Assembly: GCA_027073795.1 (NCBI GenBank)
Contig: JALTEW010000243.1
Location: 1-22,230 of the forward strand
Direction: 5' to 3'
Length of the DNA: 22,230 bases
Source: a bacterium
Lineage (GTDB): Bacteria; Desulfobacterota; S145-22
Under the pieces are notes generated by a model. The model was not told where the DNA came from and made no database searches. It saw nothing but the letters and a program-made list of their open reading frames with translations. Positions 1 through 7,600 of the stretch are shown in pieces; the stretch's first letter is position 1, and each line of letters begins with the position of its first letter. The position numbers and the translations under genes were made by a program.

Positions 1-98
1 GGAAGGCGCCGTCCATAAGCCTTCAAGATGATTTCGGGCCCAATCCCAGCCGGATCCCCCATTGTGATACCTATCTTAGGAATGCTTTTCAAATTCAT
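1..98 (-). CDS. pdxA: 4-hydroxythreonine-4-phosphate dehydrogenase, 5' end only (partial)
   Basis: Reading the minus strand from the ATG at 98-96 gives 32 codons before the window edge. They contain the motif GITMGDPAGIGPEII, which is the characteristic N-terminus of PdxA. PdxA is the NAD-dependent dehydrogenase that oxidises 4-phosphohydroxythreonine in DXP-dependent vitamin B6 synthesis. No clear Shine-Dalgarno sequence precedes the ATG, but a perfect -10 hexamer lies about 50 bases upstream. The gene is divergent from the methyltransferase/ATP-grasp gene. Only the N-terminus is visible, so catalytic and metal-binding residues cannot be checked. A PdxA2-type paralogue acting on another substrate is possible. 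Confidence 0.85.
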   Translation of the reverse strand, partial: MNLKSIPKIGITMGDPAGIGPEIILKAYGRRL

Positions 99-147
99 GC
101 CTTTGGTAAAGGTTAAAAATGTAAGGTCTTCGATTCATCTTTTTAAC

Positions 148-174
148 ATTATACGCATTCAATTCTAAGAGCAA
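148..174 (-). promoter_or_regulatory. possible promoter of pdxA
   Basis: On the minus strand a perfect TATAAT occupies 153-148, about 50 bases upstream of the pdxA ATG. The best -35 is TTGCTC at 174-169 with a short 15-base spacer. The -10 element is good, but the -35 element is poor. Confidence 0.35.
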
Positions 175-326
175 TAGGCCTTTGGGATAAAAACCAAATA
201 AAAAATGTATAGTGGATAATGAAATCTGCAACAGAGGATGATTTTTATAATGAAATGACGTTTTTCTTTAAATATTTTAGGTGGTTAAGATGTCTATCAT
301 TTGTTGTGTCTTGGCCATGGCGTATC

Positions 327-349
327 TTGACAAATTGATAATATGTCAA
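327..349. repeat. inverted repeat TTGACA-N11-TGTCAA, possible operator
   Basis: Two perfect 6-base arms (327-332 and 344-349) are separated by 11 bases, so the arm centres are 17 bases apart. It lies 108 bases upstream of the methyltransferase/ATP-grasp start. TTGACA could also act as a -35, but 17 bases on there is only a weak TAGATA. The repeat is seen in the sequence; any role as a protein-binding site is inferred. Confidence 0.35.
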
Positions 350-456
350 TAGATAGGATTACTTCATTGTGTTGAATTATGGTGGGGTTGAAAACGATAT
401 AATGTATTGAAATTAAAGCTATTTGTTATTATGGATGCCTTAAGGGGTAGAAAGAA

Positions 457-2403
457 ATGAATAAGACAGCAAGGATCAATAAAAGGCGTTGGATAGATTG
501 CTTAGGTCCTGTTGAAGACCTTGAAAGCTATGTCAAAGCAGATTGGTGGAGGCAAATTTTCAATGCAAATTATCTGAGAACAGATGGCGATGTTATAGAA
601 GATCATGCAATCACTCGCAAGGAAGTAGATATTTGTCTTGATATATTATCTCCTTCGGAAGACAATAATATTTTAGACTTGTGTTGTGGTCAAGGAAGGC
701 ATTCTTTTGAACTTGCCGAAAGGGGTTTTAGAAATATTACAGGATTAGACAGGTCTCACTACTTAATCACAAGAGCCCGTAAGCTTAATCTTGAAAAAGG
801 TATGGGCGTTACCTTTAAGGAGGGGGATGCAAGGAATTTACCTTTTGCGCCGGATACATTTGATTATGTTCTCATACTTGGGAATAGCTTTGGATATTTT
901 GAATCTCTGGCCGATGATTTAAAAGTTCTTCAAAATGTTTTAAGGGTCTTGAAACCTTCGGGAATGATATTGATTGATCTTATGGATGGAAAGTATATGA
1001 AAAGGAAATTTCAGGCTCGAAGCTGGGAATGGATAAATAAGAATTATTTTGTATGTAGAGAACGTTCACTATCAAAAGACAAAACCCGCATAATCTCGAG
1101 AGAAGTCATTACACATGTGAAAAAGGGGGTTATTTCAGACCAGTTTTATGCGGAAAGGCTTTATTCGAAAGAGGATATAAGCAATCTGCTTGAAAGCGCG
1201 GGATTTGAGAAAATAAGCTTTAATTCTATGATGAAGCCTGCCTCAAAGAGAAATCAAGACTTGGGTATGATGGGGAGTCGTTTCGTTGTTTCAGCGATGG
1301 CTAAAAAGAAAAAATGGTCGCCCCCGCTAAGAGCAGGGAAAGTCTCTAAAAATGTCGTCGTTATTCTGGGAGATCCCCGTAAGACCGATGTTATCAAACC
1401 AAATGCCAACTTTGATGAGGATGATTTTTTCACAATTAATGAGTTAAAAAGGGCGTTGACTGAATTAAAAGATTATAAATTTACTTACTTAGATCAACAT
1501 GACACACTTATAAGCAAATTAATATACATGAGGCAGAAAATAGATTTTGTTTTTAATTTGTGTGATGAAGGATATTTCAATGAGGCCTCAAAAGAACTCC
1601 ATGTTCCCGCTTTTCTTGAAATGCTTAACTTACCTTATACGGGTGGAACTCCACAATGTCTTGCCTATTGTTATGACAAATCGCTTGTCCGAGGGATTGC
1701 CTCAGAAATGGATATTCCTGTTCCAAAGGCCTTTCTAATCCATCCTGAAGATGTCAATTTCATAGAATTTCCGCTCCAGTTCCCCGTTATCGTAAAGCCT
1801 AACTTTGGAGATTCCGGCTTTGGTATCACTCAGGACAGTGTATGTTTTGATCTCGAGTCGCTTGAGAAAGCTATTTTTACGGTTAGAGAAAAGTTCGGCT
1901 ATGACAAGCCAATACTTGTTGAGCAGTTTCTTAATGGAAAAGATATTAGCGTGGGGATTATTGGAAACCCACCTGAATCCTACATATCCCTGCCTATTAT
2001 CGAAATAGATTACTCAGAGCTCCCATCTGATTTACCAAAGATTTGTGGTTATGAGTCTAAGTGGCTTCCAGAATCTTTTTATTGGAAGATAAAATCTGTA
2101 AAAGCTACTTTACCAGAGGCAACAGAAAGGTATCTGATTGCCAGTTGCGTGAGATTGTTTGAAAGATTGAAATGCAGGGATTACGCAAGATTTGACTGGC
2201 GTCTCGATAGAAATAATACGCCGAGGCTACTGGAAGTTAATCCTAATCCTGGTTGGTGCTGGGATGGACATTTGGCTATAATGGCCAAGATTGCGGGGCT
2301 CTCGTATCCAGAGATGTTAAGTGAGATTTTGAAGGCGTGTGAGCAAAGGTTGCTGGCAGCCAATGCACAAAACCAGGAAAAGCTTGGCTCTGTAATTGAT
2401 TAG
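457..2403 (+). CDS. fusion of class I SAM methyltransferase and D-Ala-D-Ala-ligase-like ATP-grasp enzyme
   Basis: This 648-residue protein has two enzyme halves. Residues about 50-280 form a class I methyltransferase, with the SAM-binding motif ILDLCCGQG at 72-80, the acidic strand end TGLD near 95-98, and post-motif strands near 137-147 and 165-176. Residues about 296-632 resemble D-Ala-D-Ala ligase: a pre-ATP-grasp domain (FNLCDEG at 366-372), the nucleotide-binding lysine in VIVKP (K447), the hinge LVEQF (487-491), and putative Mg2+ ligands D580 (ARFD) and E593/N595 (LEVNPNPG). All key ATP-grasp residues look intact, so activity is expected. The likely chemistry is ATP-driven amide or peptide bond formation plus methyl transfer on the same or a related substrate. 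That substrate is unknown. A fusion is inferred because one uninterrupted frame carries both halves, joined by a lysine-rich linker (284-300). The ATG at 457 is preceded only by a weak GGGG/AAAG stretch. A sigma-54 activator follows 66 bases downstream and may share the transcript. Confidence 0.8.
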   Translation: MNKTARINKRRWIDCLGPVEDLESYVKADWWRQIFNANYLRTDGDVIEDHAITRKEVDICLDILSPSEDNNILDLCCGQGRHSFELAERGFRNITGLDRSHYLITRARKLNLEKGMGVTFKEGDARNLPFAPDTFDYVLILGNSFGYFESLADDLKVLQNVLRVLKPSGMILIDLMDGKYMKRKFQARSWEWINKNYFVCRERSLSKDKTRIISREVITHVKKGVISDQFYAERLYSKEDISNLLESAGFEKISFNSMMKPASKRNQDLGMMGSRFVVSAMAKKKKWSPPLRAGKVSKNVVVILGDPRKTDVIKPNANFDEDDFFTINELKRALTELKDYKFTYLDQHDTLISKLIYMRQKIDFVFNLCDEGYFNEASKELHVPAFLEMLNLPYTGGTPQCLAYCYDKSLVRGIASEMDIPVPKAFLIHPEDVNFIEFPLQFPVIVKPNFGDSGFGITQDSVCFDLESLEKAIFTVREKFGYDKPILVEQFLNGKDISVGIIGNPPESYISLPIIEIDYSELPSDLPKICGYESKWLPESFYWKIKSVKATLPEATERYLIASCVRLFERLKCRDYARFDWRLDRNNTPRLLEVNPNPGWCWDGHLAIMAKIAGLSYPEMLSEILKACEQRLLAANAQNQEKLGSVID

Positions 2404-2469
2404 GACTACGGGATATTTTTGAAAATAGTATATTAAGGGGAAAATTTCGTATAGCTTGGAGGTTGTGCC

Positions 2470-3927
2470 ATGAAACGTATCCTCGTTGCTTATGTTGATC
2501 CATTGTCTTTCCAAGCAATTGAGCAGTGCTTCCAACCAGAATATTTGATAGATGCTGTAGCAGATAGAAAGTCATGTTTAGAACTTTTCAATAAAAGACG
2601 GTATGAGTTTCTTTTTATCGATGTGGAACTTCTTTGTTCCGGGTCATTGTCTTCAAATGGGCGTACCAATTACAAAGAACTTTTACAGCCTTTTTGGCGT
2701 GTATTTCCAAATATCAGGATTGTTATTATGTCTTCTCAAGAAAAGATTCGAGATGCCGTAATGGCAGTTAAAGCAGGTGCTGGCGATTATATAACATATC
2801 CTATAAACAGGGATGAGCTTAAGCATATTACAGAAAATATTTATGAATCCACGTTAAAACAAGAGGAATTAGGTTATTTAAGAGATAGATTTTGGGCGAT
2901 TGATTCTCTGGAGATTGTTAATACGAAAAGCCCGAGGATGAAAAAGGTATTTGAGAAGATACGGTTGGTGGCCCCAACAAAAATGACAGTTTTGCTGACA
3001 GGAGAAACTGGCACGGGTAAAGGGGTGCTGGCGAGACTTATCCATCGACATAGTAACCGGGCGGAATCTCAATTTATAAGTGTTCATTGTGGTGCAATAC
3101 CCGATACCCTTATTGAAAGCGAGTTGTTTGGTCATGAAAAAGGGGCATTTACGGGAGCTGACCGCAGGAAACTTGGCAAATTTGAAATAGCTCAGAAGGG
3201 GACAATCTTTTTAGATGAGATAGGAACGATTACACCCTCTGCCCAGGTCAAGCTTTTACAGGTATTGCAAGAGAAAACATTTCAAAGGGTAGGGGGAGAG
3301 ACAGATATTGAAGCGGATGCACGAATTATTGCTGCCACAAATGAGGATTTGAAACAGATGAGTCTTCAGGGACGTTTTAGAAAAGACCTTTTTTACCGTT
3401 TGAGTGTGTTCCCCATAGATATTCCCCCACTTAGAGAAAGGTTAGAAGACATTCCTTATCTTGCCGATGTTTTTTTAAAGAGATTGAACAAATTGTATTC
3501 AAAGGAGATATACGATGTGGATCAAAGGGTATTGAGCGCCTTCGAAAATTATGAATGGCCCGGAAATATACGTGAGCTGGAAAATCTCATGGAACGTGCC
3601 TACATACTTGAGAGTTCTCCTGTGCTTACCGCTGAGAGTTTCCCAATTGAGCTTTTTGTCTCGGACATCAAAGCTCCAGGGTCTTCTTCAAGTGATTCTT
3701 TCCCCACATTGTCTCAGGTGAGAGCTCAGGCCATTGAGGCTATTGAAAAGAATTACTTGAATAATCTCCTTTCTTTTTATAAGGGCCATATCCAAAAATC
3801 AGCAACAGCTGCAGGTATTAGCAGTCGTCAATTACATAAGTTGATGTCCAGGTATGGAATAAAAAAAGAGGGGTTCAAGAATCAAGCAGTTATATCAGAA
3901 TCTCAAGTTCCGGTTTCTAAAAAATGA
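2470..3927 (+). CDS. sigma-54-dependent transcriptional activator with atypical receiver domain
   Basis: This 485-residue bacterial enhancer-binding protein has three parts. Residues 1-125 are a receiver-like domain with the candidate phospho-acceptor D51 in FLFIDVE. Residues about 148-395 are the AAA+ module, with Walker A GETGTGKG at 178-185, the sigma-54 contact loop GAFTGA at 225-230, Walker B TIFLDE at 245-250, FYRLSVFPI at 308-316 and WPGNIREL at 363-370. Residues about 415-467 are a Fis-type helix-turn-helix (ATAAGISSRQLHKLMSRYGI). The receiver departs from consensus: the acidic pair is VDP (only D10), and the conserved Lys is Tyr110 in ITYPI, so control by phosphorylation may be altered or lost. 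No histidine kinase gene lies nearby. The ATG has a GGAGG Shine-Dalgarno (2459-2463). The gene ends in a terminator hairpin, and its targets are not visible; the upstream fusion gene is the natural guess. Confidence 0.9.
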   Translation: MKRILVAYVDPLSFQAIEQCFQPEYLIDAVADRKSCLELFNKRRYEFLFIDVELLCSGSLSSNGRTNYKELLQPFWRVFPNIRIVIMSSQEKIRDAVMAVKAGAGDYITYPINRDELKHITENIYESTLKQEELGYLRDRFWAIDSLEIVNTKSPRMKKVFEKIRLVAPTKMTVLLTGETGTGKGVLARLIHRHSNRAESQFISVHCGAIPDTLIESELFGHEKGAFTGADRRKLGKFEIAQKGTIFLDEIGTITPSAQVKLLQVLQEKTFQRVGGETDIEADARIIAATNEDLKQMSLQGRFRKDLFYRLSVFPIDIPPLRERLEDIPYLADVFLKRLNKLYSKEIYDVDQRVLSAFENYEWPGNIRELENLMERAYILESSPVLTAESFPIELFVSDIKAPGSSSSDSFPTLSQVRAQAIEAIEKNYLNNLLSFYKGHIQKSATAAGISSRQLHKLMSRYGIKKEGFKNQAVISESQVPVSKK

Positions 3928-3948
3928 GGAACTTAGGGTTCCTTTTTT
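3927..3948 (+). terminator. intrinsic terminator after the sigma-54 activator
   Basis: The arms AGGAAC (3927-3932) and GTTCCT (3938-3943) pair perfectly around a 5-base loop and run into six T residues. The stem starts within the TGA stop codon. It is short but well placed. Confidence 0.65.
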
Positions 3949-4174
3949 GGGTTTAGGTAAAAACGATGTGAATTGACAGGGGATAAGGCCTTTCTGAACT
4001 AGGAGTTTCTCAAAGCAAGGTATACCTATAAATAGGCCTCATTTTAATCACCGCAATCTATCATTTTTGACTTTCCTACAGACGCCTTTTGCTATGGCAT
4101 AGATTATGCTCATCATCTCAGAAAAGAGTTGAGATTTGGAAAGATGCTTTATGAGGGAAGGAGGTGATGGATGA

Positions 4175-4483
4175 GTGGCAAGAGCTGATTTGCATAAGGT
4201 TAGGGGCATCGTTCTCCCAGAAAGATGGGATGACAACGATAATCTTTTAAGTGTGATGATCTATACTCCCGATGATGAAGAATATGCGGTCAAGTCGGAT
4301 AGTATGGGGAAGAAGCTATTTTCCATGGTTGATGAAAATGTGGAAGTTGTTGGCACGATAAAAGAACAGAACGATGGCCAAAAGATTATAACAGTTAAAA
4401 ACTATCATTATATTAGTAGTGGAGACGAAGAATATGAAGACGATGAAGGAGGTTATGAAAGTGAAGAAGAGGAATGGGAATAA
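4175..4483 (+). CDS. small acidic protein of unknown function, possible OB-like fold
   Basis: This 102-residue protein is not one I recognise. Residues 1-80 alternate hydrophobic and polar residues in a beta-rich pattern: RGIVLP, LLSVMIYT, EEYAV, VEVVGTIKE and QKIITVKNYHYI. That pattern is compatible with a small beta-barrel such as an OB fold; this is an inference from pattern only. The last 20 residues are almost entirely Asp, Glu, Gly and Tyr. There is no signal peptide, so it is probably cytoplasmic. The start is GTG at 4175, chosen because a perfect anti-16S match (AAGGAGGTGAT, 4158-4168) lies just upstream, while the nearby ATGs at 4167 and 4171 open frames that close quickly. The next gene begins inside its 3' end, which suggests translational coupling. 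Confidence 0.75.
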   Translation: MARADLHKVRGIVLPERWDDNDNLLSVMIYTPDDEEYAVKSDSMGKKLFSMVDENVEVVGTIKEQNDGQKIITVKNYHYISSGDEEYEDDEGGYESEEEEWE

Positions 4484-4820
4484 GAGGAGACTAGCGCTTG
4501 GTATTTTCTGTGGATGCTTGCTGGTTTTGAGTTGTGTATTCGTTGCTTATGCGGGTAACGGACCCACCACCGCGGAAAAGAAGATTGTAAAGATACAGAA
4601 AACACCATCTAAGGCTAAGACAGCAAAGCATAAAAAAATTGGCAAAGAAGAAGTAAAAGCCATTCAAAAAGCCCTTAACAGTAAGGGATTTCGCTTGGTG
4701 ATCGATGGTGTCATCGGAAAACATACCCGCACCGCCATTAAGATATTTCAGAAAAGAAATGGGCTAAAAGTTACAGGAAGGCCAGATAAACAGACTTTGG
4801 CCAGGTTAGGAGTTAAATAG
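4455..4820 (+). CDS. exported protein with a peptidoglycan-binding (PG_binding_1-like) domain
   Basis: This 121-residue protein has a basic N-terminus, a hydrophobic stretch (about 14-32) and a likely signal peptidase I site at AYA|GN, so it should be periplasmic. A Lys-rich linker follows. The C-terminal 65 residues match the small three-helix peptidoglycan-binding fold, with EVKAIQKALNSKGF, DGVIGKHTRTAIKIFQK and TGRPDKQTLARLG. It carries no catalytic domain. The start is uncertain. AAGGAGG at 4446-4452 is only 2 bases from the ATG at 4455, while a GTG at 4461 would have ideal 8-base spacing. An upstream in-frame ATG at 4419 would bury the signal peptide. The gene overlaps the preceding acidic-protein gene by 29 bases. 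A cysteine in VLSC is a poor lipobox, so a lipoprotein is less likely. Confidence 0.8.
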   Translation: MKVKKRNGNKRRLALGIFCGCLLVLSCVFVAYAGNGPTTAEKKIVKIQKTPSKAKTAKHKKIGKEEVKAIQKALNSKGFRLVIDGVIGKHTRTAIKIFQKRNGLKVTGRPDKQTLARLGVK

Positions 4821-4844
4821 AGGGAAACCCACCGAAAGCATTCA

Positions 4845-4876
4845 GAGGGGGAAGCGTTTGCTTTCCCCTCTTTTAT
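4845..4876 (+). terminator. strong intrinsic terminator after the peptidoglycan-binding gene
   Basis: GAGGGGGAAGC (4845-4855) and GCTTTCCCCTC (4860-4870) form an 11-pair stem with one G-U pair and a 4-base loop, followed by TTTTAT. It cleanly separates the left-hand locus from mscS. Confidence 0.9.
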
Positions 4877-4891
4877 AGCTGGGGTAAAGTA

Positions 4892-4911
4892 TGTTATTTA
4901 TTGATATAACA
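4892..4911. repeat. short inverted repeat TGTTAT-N8-ATAACA upstream of the mscS promoter
   Basis: Two perfect 6-base arms lie 27 bases ahead of the putative -35 of mscS. The position fits an operator, but nothing else supports this and the region is A+T-rich. Confidence 0.25.
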
Positions 4912-4938
4912 ATTTAGATTTCTTAAAGACTCGTGAAA

Positions 4939-4967
4939 TTGGAAGTCGCGCCGATATGTGTTATAAA
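4939..4967 (+). promoter_or_regulatory. extended -10 sigma-70-type promoter for mscS
   Basis: TTGGAA (4939-4944), a 17-base spacer and TATAAA (4962-4967) are preceded by TG at 4959-4960, giving a TGnTATAAA extended -10. The predicted start near 4974 leaves a leader of about 57 bases before the GTG at 5031. It sits just after a strong terminator, as expected for an independent unit. Confidence 0.65.
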
Positions 4968-5030
4968 ATCTAGGAAGTGAGGGAGGGCTTGATAATTATG
5001 TTGTCCGGCTAAAAGGTTAAAACTGTCCAT

Positions 5031-7571
5031 GTGAGGGAACTTGTGTGTGAAGGTTTTTTATGGAGGGCCCTGAAAAAAATAAAATCTGTTTCCCTATGGC
5101 TGGGGATATTCATTTTTATCCTGGGTTTGTTACAGATAGGATATTCCTTTGATATAAAAGGGCTTATGCCTCAAGGAGCCCAAGAGTCTGTTAGTAAAAC
5201 AGCTTCTTCTAAAAGGCATTTAGATATCGTAACCTACGCCTATACATTGTCGCAAAAGTTTTTTACGCTTCGAAGCCAAGTTAAAATAGGTTTTGATCCC
5301 AAAAAGGCCCAGCAAAAATTGTCTGATTTACATAATGAAGTTAATAACTTATATACAGATATACGCCTTTTCAGGAACGCGTCCCATCTGAGCTATCGAC
5401 GCCTTTCATATTTTAAGTCGAAGCTGTTTTATGAAAGCCAGTCTATTGATTGGATGGACAAATCGCTTTCAGGTACGATTAAAGATCTTATGGTTAAAAG
5501 AAGCGAATGGTCGAAGGAAAAGGAGACACTCCTGAAATGGCATGCCTCGGTAGGAAGGATGAGCCCCCAAAATGTTGAATGGAAGGCTTATCAAGATGCC
5601 TGTAAGACCGTTGCCTCAGCCTTGAAGCTCCTCAGTGAGAAACTAAACCCTTTACTGAAAATTGAAATGGAGGTGTGGACGCTAAGTGCAAAAATTAATG
5701 TCCTTAACGCCGAAATTGAAGGGTGGTTTCAGGCATTGCGGGGGGACATTTTTAAGAGAAACGCTCCCTCAATCCCTTCCACAGGTTTTTTAAAACAGTT
5801 TAATCGAAAAATATGGCGTGACACGTGGGTTGATATTACCACCTTTATCACACAGCAGGTCCTGCATATTGTAAGAAATGGTTTGATTATAATCGCCATT
5901 ATACTTGCCTCTTTTCTCTTGATGGTTTTTATCCGACGAAGCGGGCGCACACTCGATGAATCCTCCAGGTGGGCTCACTTTGTTAAAAGGCCTGTTGTTT
6001 CTTCTCTTTTTATCTGTTTCACCCTTTTCGGGATCCTGGCAAAACCTCTTCCGCCAGGATGGTTTCCTGTATATCAATTCGCTATTATTGTTACGGTTGT
6101 GCTCCTGGCAAGGGAATTCTTCGGAACGACGTGGAAATCGCATGTTATTAACCAACTGGCCGTTCTCCTTCTTGTTACGGCGTTGCTCAGGATGATTATG
6201 GTTCCCCGCCCCCTTTTGCGGGTCATCGTGTTTTTTATCGCTCTGGCGGCCATTTTATTCTGCGCCTGGGAGAGCTGCTATAAAGCCCATAGCCAGGAAT
6301 CTCCCCTCGTTGTTCTGGGTTTAAGGACAGGGGCCTTGATATTATTTGTAGCGTTGGGGACGGAAATTATCGGGTACGCGAATTTTGCCCTTTACCTGAT
6401 GGATTCATTTCTTTTGACCGTTTTTGATGTGTTGGATTTCTGGATGCTGTATCTTCTCGCAAGCGGTCTTGTTGAATGGGGCTTATACAGAATACCTGCC
6501 TCCATCATAAAACGAAATGCCCCTGTGGTGCTCGCCCGGATAAAACCTCTTCTTGGAATATTTTTTAGCGGTCTCCTGATTGTTTCAACCTTTGTGACCT
6601 GGCAGATTTACACCACGAGAGAGGAAGCGATATACGATATATTTTCCAGGGGTCTGATGATAGGATCCGGAAAGATTACCCTGGGAGTGGTTGTTATGGC
6701 CTTTGCCGCATTATATGGCTCTCTGCTCGTTTCGTGGTCAGTACAATCGCTGCTCCTGGAAGAGGTCCTGCCCCGCCGTCAGATGGCGCGTGGAGTTCAG
6801 TTTGCCATCACGCGCCTGATTCATTATGCACTGGTCTTTGTAGGGTTTATCATTGCCTTGAGGATTCTCGGTTTCGGCCTGACAAATCTGACCATCATCG
6901 GTGGTGCACTGGGTGTTGGCGTGGGTTTCGGCCTTCAGGCTATCGTTAATAATTTCGCAAGTGGATTGATTCTCCTTTTTGAAAGGCCTATCAAAGTGGG
7001 GGATACCATCCAGGTGGGGAGTGATATGGCCGTTATCAAGAGGCTTGGATTGCGTGCCACGGTCGTCCAAACCCTTGATAACGCGGAGATCGTCATTCCG
7101 AATAGTGACCTTATCACTAACAAGGTAACAAACTGGACTCTGGCGAACCGGGTGGTACGTGTAAGAATCCCCGTGGGAGTCGCGTATGGGACAGATATTG
7201 GGAAGGTACTCTCCATTCTTCTCGCATGTGCGGAGGGGAATCCGAAGGTTTTGCAACAGCCCAAGCCCCAGGCCCTGTTTCTCGCCTTTGGAGACAGCGC
7301 CCTCAATTTTGAACTGCGGGTCTGGATCAGTGAATTCATGGAAAGCACCGGGGAGATACAAAGCGAATTGAACCGGGCCATAAATGAGAAATTCCGTGAA
7401 AACGATATTGAAATACCTTTCCCCCAGGCTGATCTTCACCTGCGTAGCGTCGACAGGGAGGCGGCGGAATCCTTGCGTGGGGAAAAGGGGAAAATTCATG
7501 GATCGGAAGGTAAATTTCAGGATTTAGGCAACGTAGAAAAAGTGGAGACTCAGCCCGATCCGACGGTTTAA
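5031..7571 (+). CDS. large MscS-family mechanosensitive ion channel (MscK/YjeP-like architecture)
   Basis: This 846-residue inner-membrane protein starts with a hydrophobic helix (about 20-38), then a helical, probably periplasmic region (about 50-265). A run of membrane segments follows (about 283-300, 322-338, 348-361, 375-390, 396-411, 430-448, 455-480, 503-525, 545-565 and 595-612). The MscS core comes next, with the Gly/Ala-rich pore helix at 624-645 (GGALGVGVGFGLQAIVNNF), the beta domain ERPIKVGDTIQVG (651-663) and IPNSDLITNKVTNW (689-702), then the cytosolic alpha/beta domain and a hydrophilic tail (about 808-846). Such channels release solutes when membrane tension rises. The GTG start at 5031 is the first in-frame start after a stop at 5010; its ribosome site is weak, and GTG 5043 is an alternative. 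The first third is more A+T-rich than the rest. The thiamine-binding gene follows after 29 bases. Confidence 0.9.
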   Translation: MRELVCEGFLWRALKKIKSVSLWLGIFIFILGLLQIGYSFDIKGLMPQGAQESVSKTASSKRHLDIVTYAYTLSQKFFTLRSQVKIGFDPKKAQQKLSDLHNEVNNLYTDIRLFRNASHLSYRRLSYFKSKLFYESQSIDWMDKSLSGTIKDLMVKRSEWSKEKETLLKWHASVGRMSPQNVEWKAYQDACKTVASALKLLSEKLNPLLKIEMEVWTLSAKINVLNAEIEGWFQALRGDIFKRNAPSIPSTGFLKQFNRKIWRDTWVDITTFITQQVLHIVRNGLIIIAIILASFLLMVFIRRSGRTLDESSRWAHFVKRPVVSSLFICFTLFGILAKPLPPGWFPVYQFAIIVTVVLLAREFFGTTWKSHVINQLAVLLLVTALLRMIMVPRPLLRVIVFFIALAAILFCAWESCYKAHSQESPLVVLGLRTGALILFVALGTEIIGYANFALYLMDSFLLTVFDVLDFWMLYLLASGLVEWGLYRIPASIIKRNAPVVLARIKPLLGIFFSGLLIVSTFVTWQIYTTREEAIYDIFSRGLMIGSGKITLGVVVMAFAALYGSLLVSWSVQSLLLEEVLPRRQMARGVQFAITRLIHYALVFVGFIIALRILGFGLTNLTIIGGALGVGVGFGLQAIVNNFASGLILLFERPIKVGDTIQVGSDMAVIKRLGLRATVVQTLDNAEIVIPNSDLITNKVTNWTLANRVVRVRIPVGVAYGTDIGKVLSILLACAEGNPKVLQQPKPQALFLAFGDSALNFELRVWISEFMESTGEIQSELNRAINEKFRENDIEIPFPQADLHLRSVDREAAESLRGEKGKIHGSEGKFQDLGNVEKVETQPDPTV

Positions 7572-7600
7572 ATATGAGATATATCAAGGAGATAGATACC

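Larger units (their letters stand above)
99..456. other. A+T-rich divergent intergenic region between pdxA and the methyltransferase/ATP-grasp gene
   Basis: I see no coding frame or RNA gene here. The stretch is strongly A+T-rich. It holds the putative pdxA -10 (minus strand, 148-153), an inverted repeat TTGACA/TGTCAA at 327-349, and a perfect TATAAT at 398-403. The last lies 53 bases before the plus-strand ATG but has no convincing -35 (only TTGAAT at 372-377, spacer 20). Its length suits a regulated divergent promoter region, which is an inference. Confidence 0.5.

Noticed and set aside
4018..4027. Perfect palindrome AGGTATACCT upstream of the acidic-protein gene
   Set aside because: Short self-complementary decamers arise by chance at this frequency, and there is no supporting promoter around it.
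4067..4095. TTGACT-N17-TGCTAT as a promoter for the acidic-protein gene
   Set aside because: The -10 matches consensus at only half its positions; no better candidate was found in 3949-4174.
6738..7499. Open frame of about 250 codons antisense to the 3' half of mscS
   Set aside because: Low-complexity, His/Gln/Asp-rich product with no domain; the sense strand clearly encodes the MscS core.
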